Origin: Shewanella intestini
Lineage (GTDB): Bacteria > Pseudomonadota > Gammaproteobacteria > Enterobacterales > Shewanellaceae
Assembly (NCBI RefSeq): GCF_018221465.1
Contig: NZ_JAAIKR010000001.1
Location: forward strand, 682,001-746,000
Length of the DNA stretch: 64,000 bases
Direction: 5' to 3'
Part shown: piece by piece, positions 52,801 through 61,778 of the stretch
How the letters are laid out: every line of letters begins with the position of its first letter
How positions within the stretch are numbered: position 1 is the stretch's first letter
Notes under the pieces: generated by a model
What the model saw: only the letters and a program-made list of their open reading frames with translations
Told to the model about the DNA's origin: nothing
Database searches by the model: none
Made by a program: the position numbers and the translations under genes

Positions 52801-53553
52801 CAGGTTAAGCAAATGCACAGGCAAGCAGATGAGTTGGGTTATGACTTGGCTAAAGCACAAGAAAACCGTGATGCTTTTGCCGCACTAGAACCGGAGTTTC
52901 AAGCTCAACAAAAAATGCTTTGGCAATTACAGCAGTTGATTAATGAAGATGAACAACAGCGAGGTAATCAAGCGCAGTTGCTTAATGAGCTGCAACAAGC
53001 GAAACAAGATTATGACGATATTAGCTTGTTGCATGCGTTAATCGGTTCGCAAAAAGGGGATAAATTTCGCCGCTTTGCTCAAGGACTGACATTGGCACAT
53101 TTAGTGACCTTGGCCAATAGACAATTAGATAGGCTTCATGGGCGATATTTACTCGCTAGTAAAGATTCTTCCACCTTAGAGTTAAAGGTATTGGATACCT
53201 GGCAAGGGGATGCTGAGCGCGACACTAGAACCTTATCTGGCGGGGAGAGCTTTTTGGTGAGCCTTGCATTGGCGTTGGCACTATCTGACTTAGTGAGCCA
53301 TAAAACCCAAATCGAGTCGTTATTTTTAGATGAGGGTTTTGGCACTTTAGATAGTCAAACGTTAGATATCGCGCTTGATGCGTTAGATAGCCTCAATGCC
53401 AGTGGCAAAATGATTGGAGTGATTAGCCATGTTGATGCAATGAAAGAGCGCATAGATGTGCAAATAAAAGTGAATAAGATGAATGGGCTGGGAGTGAGTA
53501 AATTGCAGCCTCAATTTGCCGTTACTGAAACTACAACTACTGTAAAAGCGTGA
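49831..53553 (+). CDS. sbcC: Exonuclease subunit SbcC
   Basis: SbcC is the Rad50-type ATPase of the SbcCD nuclease. At 1240 residues it is longer than E. coli SbcC (about 1048). It has an N-terminal Walker A (ITGATGAGKTTLLDAI), long coiled coils, the zinc hook C602-A-L-C605 (GEPCALCGSTEHPL) at the coil tip, and a C-terminal ABC signature (TLSGGESFLVSLALALAL) with Walker B (SLFLDEGFGTLD). The coils are extremely rich in glutamine, as in smc of this window. It overlaps sbcD by four bases and ends at a strong hairpin. Confidence 0.96.
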   Translation: MKILSLRFKNINSLKGEWKIDFTQPPFVDNGLFAITGATGAGKTTLLDAICLALYHRTPRITTISKTTNELMTRGTSECLAEVEFEVKGKGYRAFWSQRRSRGQADGNLQDAQVELATLVDGNILASQIKRKSELLEAITGLDFARFTKSMMLSQGKFDAFLNADANKRAELLEELTGTEIYGLISERVHQHFSETKQQLALLELNVSNVSVLSEDELEQYCQQLSETQTLLTQLTEQREQLQRYISWVDSSEQYQQQLQSADEQYLAAKASKEAQQASFIKLEHHQPALLLAPIYERWQAQQQNAEQLNVQINALDSQRVQSAEQLQQIEQVHVQQQQALNEQKETHGALVILVDQQVIPLDNQITQQQLLVDGTAKQQAEISQIITGIDQQHLQIQTQMRSLDAESSLVKVQLEALAHAPLIQERIQVWQNQFGQLNQYVNQQQHQQQQALKLHQQLVQCSQHIDQLDTQLPALEQQVAHSNQAIIQTTQQLDNGLAGSSTFEQLNQSYQSLINNQTARADLTSVYKQYTQHHAEISQQQQIASQAAQQITQLEKQLNEIRGSWKQKHQQQQDLQTLLSQEQKIASLTDERQKLQAGEPCALCGSTEHPLVSEYLQLDVSETEQRLIHITGELSSIQVQGEELKQQKVQCQAQADASLQLVETRQASLSVLTNDWQTVMQTLALNFDLNQPQTVELINDYLEQCQQQQAQLSRQLQQIQQWQHQLSEQQQLEQQQRQQMNQLQADIALKQQQFDSQTNQQTQVNEQLHVLDGQISQLSAQLHEQIQACELTMPTIEHCEAWLTQLFSALNDWQQAATRQQQIGQQIQLLNEKLTNVAEQQQQRIAQRTTLAEQQQQLTQLLNTLTVKRHQLFADKQGLNEKQRSLQQVQQTEQALEAVTEQLQQLNMQLQQVNTQKQTHEQQRQTLEQTLSQCSAKWQQALLDSPFEQVEQFLAARLSPTEFTQLSQLTQQLSQAEVKAQHELERISAQVKQMHRQADELGYDLAKAQENRDAFAALEPEFQAQQKMLWQLQQLINEDEQQRGNQAQLLNELQQAKQDYDDISLLHALIGSQKGDKFRRFAQGLTLAHLVTLANRQLDRLHGRYLLASKDSSTLELKVLDTWQGDAERDTRTLSGGESFLVSLALALALSDLVSHKTQIESLFLDEGFGTLDSQTLDIALDALDSLNASGKMIGVISHVDAMKERIDVQIKVNKMNGLGVSKLQPQFAVTETTTTVKA

Positions 53554-53598
53554 TAAAGACTGATGTTTAGCACAAAAAAGTGAATTAATTAGTTTGTG

Positions 53599-53636
53599 AA
53601 ATGCCGATTGTTTGATATAAACAGTCGGCATTTTTT
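53599..53636 (+). terminator. sbcDC terminator
   Basis: A stem of about 14 bp (AATGCCGATTGTTT with AAACAGTCGGCATT, one G-U pair) with a short loop and six T. Confidence 0.9.
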
Positions 53637-53768
53637 ATGAATATTTCGCGCTTAACATTGCATAAACCGGTTTGTTGATTTTGGCTAGCATTTTGTTAGC
53701 AAAATTAAAACAACAAAGCCGAAACGCTCGCAAAAGACAGTCGTACATCATTTTAGGGTAATTAATAC

Positions 53769-55124
53769 GTGCAATCACTTAAACACCTCGCTCAACGAGC
53801 GTTGTCGCTCAAATTATCTCAGCGCTATAAAAATGGCCTTATCATCTGGATAATTTTCGTTATAGCCGTCATCCTTTGGTCGCTATTTGATAACACTGAC
53901 ACACAAGACACACAAGACACACAGCAAGCACAATCAGGACGGATTTCTGTTGAGCTCGACTTGAGTAAACTGACCTCTAAAAAAACGGATGCGCCTTCTC
54001 ACGCCACTCAAGCTGAAGCCGTCAACACATCCGCTACGGCCGCTCAACCAAGAGATTTACAGCAGCCGGTTTATTCCAGAGTCATTAAACCCGGTGACAC
54101 CTTAAGCGGTTTGTTTTCAAGAGCGAAAATCGATCAACAAACCATGTATAAAGTGCTTGAGGCTGACTTACAAGTATTGGCACTTGATACATTGATGCCG
54201 GGAAACCGGATTCAATTTTGGCAAAATGAACAAGGACAACTAAAAAAATTAGAGTTGTACTTTAATGCTGCTAAACAAGTGGTGTTTCGACGTCACGATG
54301 ATGGCAGTTTTAGCGTAAAAAATATTATTAAAGAAGGTGTCTGGCAACATCGCATTCTCAGCGGTGAAATTAGAGGATCTTTTTATGTATCAGCAAAAAA
54401 AGCCGGTTTAAGTTCAAATGAAATCCATAAAATTGAAGCACTGCTAAAACCTAGACTTAACTTTGCCAAAGAATTGCGTGCTGGCGACCACTTTTCAGTG
54501 ATGATGAACGATCAATTAGTGGATGGCACGCTGACAGGAAACACGGATTTACTCAGTATTCGTATTGAGACGCGTAAACGTGAAATTAACGCATTTCAAT
54601 TTAGTGATGGCCATTATTATGACGATGAAGGCTCAAGTTTAGTACCCGCTTTTCAGCGCTTACCTACCACGCATCGATATCGAATTAGTTCTTCGTTTAA
54701 TGCGCATCGTAAACACCCGATAACCGGTCGAAGAAGTCCGCATAACGGCACTGATTTTGCCGTACCTATTGGTACACCCGTGTTAGCAACGGGTGATGGT
54801 GTGGTGACCTTAACTCGAAACCATCGCTATGCAGGTAAATACATTGTCATTCAGCACAATAGTAAAATTCGTACCCGCTATTTGCATTTATCTAAATTTA
54901 AAGTACATAAAGGCCAGCATGTTAAACGTGGTCAAGTGATTGCGTTATCTGGCAATACCGGTCGCACAACTGGACCTCACTTGCATTACGAATATATTGT
55001 CAATGGACATCCAGTGAATGCGATGAAGGTCAATATTACTAAAGCCATTATATTACCGAAAAAGCACCGTAAAGCTTTTAACGCTATGGTGGAAAAACGT
55101 AAGCGGATGATGGCATTAGGGTAG
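53769..55124 (+). CDS. M23 murein DD-endopeptidase, MepM/YebA-like
   Basis: A 451-residue envelope protein that should cut peptide cross-links in peptidoglycan. One N-terminal membrane anchor (about 26-42) precedes a linker with a (DTQ)3 repeat, an OapA/LysM-like region (about 100-180, RVIKPGDTLSGLFSRA), and an M23 metallopeptidase domain (about 300-425). The zinc ligands are visible in HNGTDFA and HLHYE. It aligns with E. coli MepM throughout. The start is GTG at 53769 with AGGG about ten bases before. Paralogues exist in this group, so the exact orthology is not fixed. Confidence 0.9.
   Translation: MQSLKHLAQRALSLKLSQRYKNGLIIWIIFVIAVILWSLFDNTDTQDTQDTQQAQSGRISVELDLSKLTSKKTDAPSHATQAEAVNTSATAAQPRDLQQPVYSRVIKPGDTLSGLFSRAKIDQQTMYKVLEADLQVLALDTLMPGNRIQFWQNEQGQLKKLELYFNAAKQVVFRRHDDGSFSVKNIIKEGVWQHRILSGEIRGSFYVSAKKAGLSSNEIHKIEALLKPRLNFAKELRAGDHFSVMMNDQLVDGTLTGNTDLLSIRIETRKREINAFQFSDGHYYDDEGSSLVPAFQRLPTTHRYRISSSFNAHRKHPITGRRSPHNGTDFAVPIGTPVLATGDGVVTLTRNHRYAGKYIVIQHNSKIRTRYLHLSKFKVHKGQHVKRGQVIALSGNTGRTTGPHLHYEYIVNGHPVNAMKVNITKAIILPKKHRKAFNAMVEKRKRMMALG
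53898..53924 (+). repeat. 3 x 9-bp in-frame repeat encoding (DTQ)3
   Basis: Three copies of GACACACA(A/G) lie in the periplasmic linker of the M23 endopeptidase. Length changes would keep the frame and alter only the linker. Confidence 0.85.
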
Positions 55125-55435
55125 TTAATCATTATATTCACAATAAAAAGGCAAACTTCGGTTTGCCTTTTTTCGTCTTGCTCTTCAATAGCCATGTTAC
55201 TTGCGCTTCAAAGCCATTGTATGTATCTATTTTGCGAGTGATGATTGTCGGGTGTTAATCGGTAATAAATGCACATTTCATTACCGTTGTAGAATTGAAA
55301 TAACATGTGAGTGCGCCATTAGCTGACGAATACAATGCCGGCATTAACATCTTACTTAGCGGGGTTAGTTAAAATTGTTGTGGCTCTTGTTTGATTGAAA
55401 TATCAGGGTTAACGAATCAACTTATAAACAAAGCG
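55125..55435. other. Intergenic region between convergent M23 and YgjP-like genes
   Basis: It contains the UUCG-loop terminator at 55145 and, at 55260-55286, a second hairpin (CGGTAATAAAT ... ATTTCATTACCG with a bulged C) without a T-tract. No ORF is credible. Confidence 0.5.
55145..55173 (+). terminator. M23 endopeptidase gene terminator
   Basis: A stem AAAAAGGCAAAC / GTTTGCCTTTTT closed by a stable TTCG tetraloop, followed by a T-tract. Confidence 0.95.
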
Positions 55436-56080
55436 CTATGGGTAAGGGGAAGTCTCAAGGGCTTCACATATCAATAATAAACGCATATCAAACTCAAGCT
55501 GATGATAATTAGTCTCCATTAAACAGCAAAGCTGATAAAAAGCTTTGTTGTGCTCTTTCTCTTTTAAGTGTGCAAGCTCATGCACCACAACCATTCGCAA
55601 TAAGGGTTCTGGAATTCGGCGTAAACGTGATGAAATGCGGATTTCATTGGTCGCTTTGAGTTTATGGCCTTGGCGGCGATTAACGTAACGGTGCAAGCCT
55701 AATGCGTGATGACTTAAATTGATTTTATCGTCAAATACGACTTTGGTCAGCGGGGCTGACTGGCGTAAATAGGTTTGCTTAAATTGCATCGTGTAATCGT
55801 ACAATGCTTTGTCGCTACGAATATCGTGAATAAGTGGGTAACGTTGGAGTAATTGCTGAGCAAGCTTTTGTTGCTGCATTAATTGGTTTACTTGTTCAAT
55901 AATATGCGCAGGATAATGGCGCACAAATCGCAAAGGGTCGTTATTCGGGGTTAAATGTTGTTGGCTGTTTGGTAGTGAATAAACGTCAGTTTTAGGCTTT
56001 AGGCGTTGAGCATTAGCCTTTAATGGCATTTTAGGTGGCGATTTCGGTTTGGCTTTTGGCGATGGGGGAGGACAAGGCAT
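55436..56080 (-). CDS. YgjP-like (DUF45/M48) zinc metallopeptidase
   Basis: A 214-residue cytoplasmic protein. The C-terminal half carries the zinc-binding HELAH motif (VVVHELAHLKEKEHNKAFY) in the context typical of YgjP/DUF45 proteins, with NEIRISSRLRRIP before it. The N-terminus is basic and proline-rich. No signal peptide is seen. The ATG at 56080 has TGGA suitably placed; the longer reading from a TTG at 56104 is less likely. The family is related to SprT/WLM proteases and its substrate is unknown. It may be co-transcribed with the DUF3010 gene 62 bases upstream. Confidence 0.85.
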   Translation of the reverse strand: MPCPPPSPKAKPKSPPKMPLKANAQRLKPKTDVYSLPNSQQHLTPNNDPLRFVRHYPAHIIEQVNQLMQQQKLAQQLLQRYPLIHDIRSDKALYDYTMQFKQTYLRQSAPLTKVVFDDKINLSHHALGLHRYVNRRQGHKLKATNEIRISSRLRRIPEPLLRMVVVHELAHLKEKEHNKAFYQLCCLMETNYHQLEFDMRLLLICEALETSPYP

Positions 56081-56142
56081 GCGAGTTCCAAAATAATAGC
56101 GCAAGGTAACACTTACTTAAGATTACCTTGCCCAATTAGTCG

Positions 56143-56580
56143 TTATGCTTTACCAAAAATATGATGGTTATGAAGCACATACGCAACGTCAAACGCATTT
56201 TTTTGTACACGCTTAAGTTCTAGAGAGTCAAAATCAACCATTGGCGGGTTGCGTTTTAATTGTTCTTTAATTGCCAGCGGTGAGATTAATGTCACTGGCA
56301 TATCCGTAATTTGAATTGCCGCTTCAAATAAAAAGCTGGTTGCACTGCCGGCCTGTTTGCCTTTTTGCTCACGTGAAATAATCGCAATTTCATCAACGTG
56401 ATAATCTTCCATTAGCTTATGAAAAGCAAAGTGGAAGTCGCGTACTGTCGATGTATTAGATGTCGCAGACATGGTGAAAGATATTTGGCGACAAGCTGGT
56501 ACATTAAATGTTTCGCCTTCATAACTCAGCAGACTGATGATGGCTTCGCCACCTTTAAGTTCTACACCACAAATTCTCAT
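56143..56580 (-). CDS. DUF3010 family protein
   Basis: A 145-residue soluble protein, conserved in Shewanella and Vibrio relatives. The start MRICGVELKGGEAIISLLS and the block EIAIISREQKGKQAGSATSFLFEAAIQ are the recognisable parts. The alternating strands and the position of the acidic residues suggest a ribonuclease H-like fold, but this is only an impression. The function is unknown. It reads leftward toward the YgjP-like gene. Confidence 0.8.
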   Translation of the reverse strand: MRICGVELKGGEAIISLLSYEGETFNVPACRQISFTMSATSNTSTVRDFHFAFHKLMEDYHVDEIAIISREQKGKQAGSATSFLFEAAIQITDMPVTLISPLAIKEQLKRNPPMVDFDSLELKRVQKNAFDVAYVLHNHHIFGKA

Positions 56581-56676
56581 GTTAACCCTTCTTTAATATA
56601 TTCTCGCGCTCAATGATATCAGCACGTAAATGGGCTGCCTGACGGCAACCAGATAGACATAACGCAGTGTCAATCA

Positions 56677-58035
56677 CTACGATTTTGATGACGGATCATC
56701 TTGTTCAATAATTTTCGTTGGTTTTACGATACGGCGCATTGGTGTATCGCCAATATCCACACCGGTAATAAAGCGTTTATCACGTTTTGGCGCCGCTTTA
56801 GCTTTGTTTGCTTTTGGCTTGTTACCTTTTAGCGCAGACTTTTTACCGGTTTGCTTTTTAGCAGTCTGTTTTGATTTAGGTTTGATGCCAGTAAATTTAC
56901 TTTTTAGGCCTTCAAATTCAGAAATAGCAAACGGTTTACGTAAGAATTCTTCAACCTTTTTAAAGTTGTCCCAATCTTTTGGGCCAACAAAAGACACCGC
57001 ATCTCCTTGTGCGCCGGCGCGGCCTGTACGGCCAATGCGGTGAACATATTCTTCAGCAAATTTTGGCATATCAAAGTTAATCACTAATGACACGTTGATT
57101 AAATCAAGTCCGCGAGATGCAACATCGGTTGTTACTAAGATCTGATGCAAGCCACGGCTGAATTGATCCATGATTTGATTACGAGCGGACTGTTTTAAGT
57201 CGCCGCTTAACGATGCTGTTTTATAGCCTTTTTCAGCCAAAACTGAGGCCAAACGGTCTGTGTCAGCACGGGTGGCGGTGAACACAATGACTTGCTTGTG
57301 CGATTCACTGCTTAATAAATGGTTAAGCAGTTTTTCTTTATGGGTTAAGTGGTCGGCTAACACAATACGCTGAGTAATATCTTTGTGCTCTGTGTGAGAC
57401 GCACCAACAGCAACATGTGCAGGCGAGTTTAATAACGTTGCGGCAATATCATTAATGTTGTCATGGTCTAAGGTGGCCGAAAACATTAACGTTTGACGAC
57501 GTTTGTGGTCAGCAGCATCATTGATTTGCTTTAATTGGTCAACAAAGCCTAGGTCTAGCATACGGTCTGCTTCATCAAGTATCAGTAGCTCAAGACCGTT
57601 TAAGAATAAGTGCCGTTGGCTTAAATGATCGGCAATACGTCCAGGTGTGGCAACAATAAAGTGAGGCTCACGCGATAGTGCTTTGGCTTGGTCGTTAAAG
57701 TTTTCACCGCCCAGTACACTAATGGCTTTATATTGGGTATTGGCAACCAATAAACGTAATTGGCTATACACCTGTTGTGCGAGTTCTCTTGTTGGTAACA
57801 AAATTAACGCACGAGGATCTTTTTTCGATAACGCTTTAGTGGAAATTAGTCGTTGCATAGCAGGCAATAAAAACGCTAACGTTTTACCAGAACCTGTTTT
57901 AGATGAGGCCATTAGATCTTTGCCAGCTAAAGCAATCGGTATCGCTTGTTCTTGGATTTGCGTTGGGGTGGTAATCCCCATATGTTCAACAGTAGCTAAC
58001 AAGCGTTTGTCTAATGAAAACTCTGAAAATTGCAA
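56677..58035 (-). CDS. DEAD-box RNA helicase
   Basis: A 452-residue ATP-dependent RNA helicase. All core motifs are present in order: the Q motif (TPTQIQEQAIP), Walker A SSKTGSGKT, PTRELAQQ, ATPGRI, DEAD (LILDEADRMLD), SAT (FSATL), and in the second domain IVFTATR, TTDVASRGLD and HRIGRTGRAG. The C-terminus (about 370-452) is very basic with Lys-rich repeats and likely binds RNA. It resembles the SrmB/RhlE group, but I cannot assign an exact orthologue. Such helicases act in ribosome assembly or cold adaptation. It is divergent from rssA. Confidence 0.93.
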   Translation of the reverse strand: MQFSEFSLDKRLLATVEHMGITTPTQIQEQAIPIALAGKDLMASSKTGSGKTLAFLLPAMQRLISTKALSKKDPRALILLPTRELAQQVYSQLRLLVANTQYKAISVLGGENFNDQAKALSREPHFIVATPGRIADHLSQRHLFLNGLELLILDEADRMLDLGFVDQLKQINDAADHKRRQTLMFSATLDHDNINDIAATLLNSPAHVAVGASHTEHKDITQRIVLADHLTHKEKLLNHLLSSESHKQVIVFTATRADTDRLASVLAEKGYKTASLSGDLKQSARNQIMDQFSRGLHQILVTTDVASRGLDLINVSLVINFDMPKFAEEYVHRIGRTGRAGAQGDAVSFVGPKDWDNFKKVEEFLRKPFAISEFEGLKSKFTGIKPKSKQTAKKQTGKKSALKGNKPKANKAKAAPKRDKRFITGVDIGDTPMRRIVKPTKIIEQDDPSSKS

Positions 58036-58158
58036 AGGTAAATCCCCTAAAAAATGGTAGCCAAATATTATAACGATTTCCCAAGAGTTTAGCCATGTAA
58101 TTAGTCTTAACTATGACAATTTCCTCGTTCCAAGTTAACAATTTTTAAAGGAGTTTAC

Positions 58159-59151
58159 ATGTTTGATATCTTGCAGTCTGCCCAACGTAATCAAAAAAAA
58201 CATTGCCAGAGTACAATTGGAATTGCACTAGGAAGCGGTGCCGCTAAAGGTTGGGCACATATTGGGGTGTTAAATGCCCTAAATGACATGGGCATATACC
58301 CTGATAAAGTTGCAGGATGTTCGGCTGGGGCATTTGTTGGCGCAGCTTATGCCAATGATCAACTTCAAGAGCTTTCAAAATGGGTGAGTGGGTTTTCAAA
58401 TTGGGACGTGATTAGTTTAATGGATTTAAGTTGGCAAAAAGGGGGCATTATTACCGGCGAAAAGGTATTTGATGTGATTGGTTCCCGTCTTGGCACGCCA
58501 ACGATTGAGCAGTTACAGCGTCCTTTTGCGACTGTCGCGACGGATTTGTATTCTGGCCAAGAGGTCTGGTTTCGTGAAGGCGACTTACGCCAAGCAGTAA
58601 AAGCGTCGTGTTCGATGCCCGGATTTTTATCACCAGTTAAACAAGGTCACCGATGGTTAGTTGATGGTGCGGTAGTGAATCCTGTACCAGTGTCATTAAG
58701 CCGTGCAATGGATGTTGATATTGTCATTGCAGTTGATTTAAATGCTTATCAAGTATCCCGAGCTAGCCCGATACCTGAGTCAATAATAAGTCACCCAAAT
58801 GCGCAACATTGTGAAATAAACGAGCAGGATGAGCATGAGTTTCGGTTTGTCGATTTGCTTGGTCGCGGTAAAGAATATATCGCGAATTTGTCTCACAAAT
58901 TTACTGCAGCAACTCAATCGGACCCTAGTATGTTGGCCGTAATGAGCCAATCGATGGAAATACTGGAACAACGTCATAAACGTGCACGATTAATGGGTGA
59001 TCCACCTGAAATTTGCATTATTCCTCAAGTAGAAGATATTGGCACGATGGAGTTTCATCGCGCTCAAGAAGCCATAGATGCAGGTTATCAAGCAGTAAAA
59101 GACATTGAGCACTTAATTAACGCACAATTGAGTCACTTGAATAACAAATAA
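58159..59151 (+). CDS. rssA: Patatin-like phospholipase RssA
   Basis: A 330-residue patatin-family lipid hydrolase close to E. coli RssA. The oxyanion loop GSGAAKGWAHIG, the nucleophile S55 in GCSAG and the dyad aspartate D169 in VDGAVVNPVPVS are intact. It should be a serine acyl hydrolase; its natural lipid is unknown. In E. coli rssA precedes rssB, but here the next gene is nrdD. The start has AAAGGAG suitably placed. Confidence 0.92.
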   Translation: MFDILQSAQRNQKKHCQSTIGIALGSGAAKGWAHIGVLNALNDMGIYPDKVAGCSAGAFVGAAYANDQLQELSKWVSGFSNWDVISLMDLSWQKGGIITGEKVFDVIGSRLGTPTIEQLQRPFATVATDLYSGQEVWFREGDLRQAVKASCSMPGFLSPVKQGHRWLVDGAVVNPVPVSLSRAMDVDIVIAVDLNAYQVSRASPIPESIISHPNAQHCEINEQDEHEFRFVDLLGRGKEYIANLSHKFTAATQSDPSMLAVMSQSMEILEQRHKRARLMGDPPEICIIPQVEDIGTMEFHRAQEAIDAGYQAVKDIEHLINAQLSHLNNK

Positions 59152-59526
59152 ATAAAGCGATATAAAATTAACCGCTTAGCGTTCTATTAATTGATTTTAA
59201 TCAGCAAAAAATCGAATACTTATTTCTATATTTTTTGTTTGCATTTTATTATTTTTATGGATCAAAAATACATTTCGGGGTGAAAAAAACACCCTGTTTG
59301 TCGCAATTTTTAATGATCAAAGGATAGCGCAAACCAGCGTCATTACTCGGTTATTAACAGCAAGATAGGCAGTCCAAACGGTCATTGCATTTGAGGTGAA
59401 AAGTGGTTGTTTTTTCGCTTTTATGACCCTCATAACCTCCAAATTTATTGAGGTCAAGCATCAACTTTTCGATCTGCTGAAGGCCATTCCAGAAATAGCT
59501 TTATTCATTTTCAACACTTGAAAAAC

Positions 59527-59540
59527 ATGATCTAGATCAT
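59527..59540. promoter_or_regulatory. FNR-like box upstream of nrdD
   Basis: ATGATCTAGATCAT is a perfect 14-base palindrome and matches the FNR consensus TTGAT-N4-ATCAA in all but the outermost base of each half. It fits anaerobic activation of nrdD by the Shewanella FNR homologue (EtrA). Confidence 0.75.
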
Positions 59541-59568
59541 AGATTTTTTTTATCCAATAACGCCTAAT

Positions 59569-59584
59569 ACACCACATATTGTGT
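59569..59584. promoter_or_regulatory. NrdR box 1
   Basis: ACACCACATATTGTGT fits the NrdR consensus (ACACWATATATWGTGT) closely. It overlaps the probable transcription start. Confidence 0.8.
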
Positions 59585-59599
59585 TTGCCCGATGCATTT

Positions 59600-59615
59600 C
59601 CCCGATATCTAGTGT
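59600..59615. promoter_or_regulatory. NrdR box 2
   Basis: CCCCGATATCTAGTGT is a weaker match, placed exactly 31 bases (three helical turns) after box 1, the spacing typical of paired NrdR sites. Confidence 0.7.
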
Positions 59616-59660
59616 TTCTGTCATGAGGGTAAAAAAAGTCTTATCAGGAGTTAAAAATCT

Positions 59661-61778
59661 ATGCTTGTTGTCATTAAAAGGGATGGTTGTCGTACTGCAT
59701 TCAACGAAGAACGCATCAGAGACGCCGTTATTGCTGCAATGGAATCAGCAGGTCAATCTGATAGTGATTATGCCCAAACTTTAGCGGCAGTAGTTAAGCA
59801 ACAATTTGTTGGTCAACAAGAAGTTGATATTAGTGACTTACAAAGTGCAGTTGAAAATCAATTAATGGAAGGGCCATTTAAAGCCGTAGCCAGACATTAT
59901 ATTGAGTATCGCCATGATCGCGATGTTCGTCGTGAAGCTAAGAGCAAGCTTAATCGTGAAATTCGCGGCTTAGTTGAGCAAAGTGACTCAAGTATCCTTA
60001 ATGAAAATGCCAATAAAGACGCGAAAGTGATTCCAACCCAGCGCGATTTATTAGCAGGGATTGTCGCTAAGCATTATGCTAAAGCGCACTTGTTACCAAA
60101 AGATGTGGTTGATGCCCATGAAAAAGGTGAAATTCATTATCATGATTTAGATTACGCCCCCTTTTTCCCTATGTTTAATTGCATGTTAATTGACTTAGCA
60201 GGCATGTTAACTAACGGTTTTAAAATGGGGAATGCTGAAATTGAAACGCCAAAATCCATTTCGACAGCAACAGCCGTTACTGCGCAAATCATTGCTCAAG
60301 TTGCTAGCCACATTTATGGCGGCACAACCATTAATCGTATCGATGAAGTGCTGGCTGAATTTGTAAAAACCAGTTACCAAAAACACCGTAAAGTAGGCGA
60401 ACAGTGGGATGTAAAAGACGTTGATGCATTTGCCATGGCGCAAACTGAAAAAGAATGCCATGACGCATTCCAGTCGTTGGAGTACGAAGTTAATACCCTG
60501 CATACCGCTAACGGCCAAACCCCATTTGTGACCTTTGGTTTTGGTTTAGGCACGAGTTGGGAGGCACGTTTAATTCAAAAGTCTATTTTAGCCGTGCGTA
60601 TGGCTGGCTTAGGCAGAAACCACAAAACGGCAGTTTTCCCTAAACTTGTGTTTGCTATTCGTGATGGCGTTAACCACAAAGCCGCTGACGATAACTACGA
60701 TATTAAGCAAATGGCACTCACGTGTGCCAGCATGCGTATGTACCCAGATATTCTTAACTATGAACAAGTTGAGCGTGTGACGGGGTCATTTAAAACCCCA
60801 ATGGGTTGTCGTTCTTTCTTAGGTGTATTTGAAGAAAACGGTGAACTTATCCATGAAGGGCGCAATAATTTAGGTGTGGTAAGCCTTAACTTGCCACGTA
60901 TTGCAATTGAAGCGCAGGGCGATGAAGCCAAGTTTTATGAGATCCTTGAACAGCGTTTAGCTATTTCTAAAAAGGCACTCGATACCCGTATTGCACGTTT
61001 AGTTGGTGTCAAAGCACGCGTTGCGCCTATTTTATATATGGAAGGTGCTTGTGGCGTGCGTTTAAAAGCGGATGACGATGTGTCTGAAATCTTTAAAAAT
61101 GGCCGTGCGTCAATCTCATTGGGTTACATCGGTTTACACGAAACCGTTAATGCACTTTACGGCAATGATACCCACGTATTTGACAGTGAAACGTTGCGTG
61201 AAAAAGCCATTGCAATTATTGCACGCTTAAAAGCGGCAACTGAGCAGTGGAAAGAAGACACCGGTTATGGCTTTAGTTTATACAGCACACCCAGTGAAAA
61301 CTTATGTAGCCGTTTCTGCGGGATTGATGCGAAACAATTTGGCGTTGTTGCAGGTGTGACTGATAAAGGTTATTACACTAATAGTTTCCATTTAGATGTG
61401 GAAAAGAAAGTGAATCCATTCGATAAAATCGATTTTGAATTACCATATCCTGATCTCGCTAATGGTGGCTTTATTTGTTATGGCGAATATCCAAACATGC
61501 AACACAACACTGAAGCGCTAGAGCAAGTGTGGGATTACAGCTTTAGTCGTGTGCCTTATTACGGTACAAATACGCCTATTGATGAGTGTTATGACTGTGG
61601 CTTTGTTGGTGAGTTTAACTGCACCAGTAAAGGTTTTGTTTGTCCTAAATGTGGCAACCATGAACCAAGCCGAGTGTCGGTTACTCGTCGTGTTTGTGGT
61701 TATTTAGGTAGCCCTGATGCGCGTCCATTTAACTACGGTAAACAAGAAGAAGTTAAACGTCGAGTGAAGCATTTATAA
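59661..61778 (+). CDS. nrdD: Anaerobic ribonucleoside-triphosphate reductase NrdD
   Basis: NrdD is the class III ribonucleotide reductase that makes dNTPs without oxygen, using a glycyl radical and formate as reductant. The 705-residue protein has an N-terminal ATP-cone (VIKRDGCRTAFNEERI), the barrel domain, a four-cysteine zinc site (CYDCGFVGEF ... CPKCGN) and the radical glycine G680 (RRVCGYLG). AGGAG precedes the ATG at 59661. It overlaps nrdG by one base. An FNR-like box and two NrdR boxes lie upstream. Formate for the reaction could come from PflB in this window. Confidence 0.98.
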   Translation: MLVVIKRDGCRTAFNEERIRDAVIAAMESAGQSDSDYAQTLAAVVKQQFVGQQEVDISDLQSAVENQLMEGPFKAVARHYIEYRHDRDVRREAKSKLNREIRGLVEQSDSSILNENANKDAKVIPTQRDLLAGIVAKHYAKAHLLPKDVVDAHEKGEIHYHDLDYAPFFPMFNCMLIDLAGMLTNGFKMGNAEIETPKSISTATAVTAQIIAQVASHIYGGTTINRIDEVLAEFVKTSYQKHRKVGEQWDVKDVDAFAMAQTEKECHDAFQSLEYEVNTLHTANGQTPFVTFGFGLGTSWEARLIQKSILAVRMAGLGRNHKTAVFPKLVFAIRDGVNHKAADDNYDIKQMALTCASMRMYPDILNYEQVERVTGSFKTPMGCRSFLGVFEENGELIHEGRNNLGVVSLNLPRIAIEAQGDEAKFYEILEQRLAISKKALDTRIARLVGVKARVAPILYMEGACGVRLKADDDVSEIFKNGRASISLGYIGLHETVNALYGNDTHVFDSETLREKAIAIIARLKAATEQWKEDTGYGFSLYSTPSENLCSRFCGIDAKQFGVVAGVTDKGYYTNSFHLDVEKKVNPFDKIDFELPYPDLANGGFICYGEYPNMQHNTEALEQVWDYSFSRVPYYGTNTPIDECYDCGFVGEFNCTSKGFVCPKCGNHEPSRVSVTRRVCGYLGSPDARPFNYGKQEEVKRRVKHL

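Larger units (their letters stand above)
59152..59660. promoter_or_regulatory. nrdDG control region
   Basis: This stretch holds no ORF. Its first 370 bases show nothing recognisable. The last 140 bases contain an FNR-like palindrome (59527-59540), a possible minus-10 box TAATAC (59565-59570) and two NrdR boxes. The FNR site would be centred about 41 bases before a start near 59575, the classical activator position. Confidence 0.7.

Noticed and set aside
56101-56131. Terminator after the DUF3010 gene
   Set aside because: A 9-bp inverted repeat with a 13-base loop exists but no T-tract follows it on the minus strand.
57683-58060. 125-codon plus-strand ORF opposite the DEAD-box helicase
   Set aside because: It is antisense to helicase motifs and carries no recognisable protein features.
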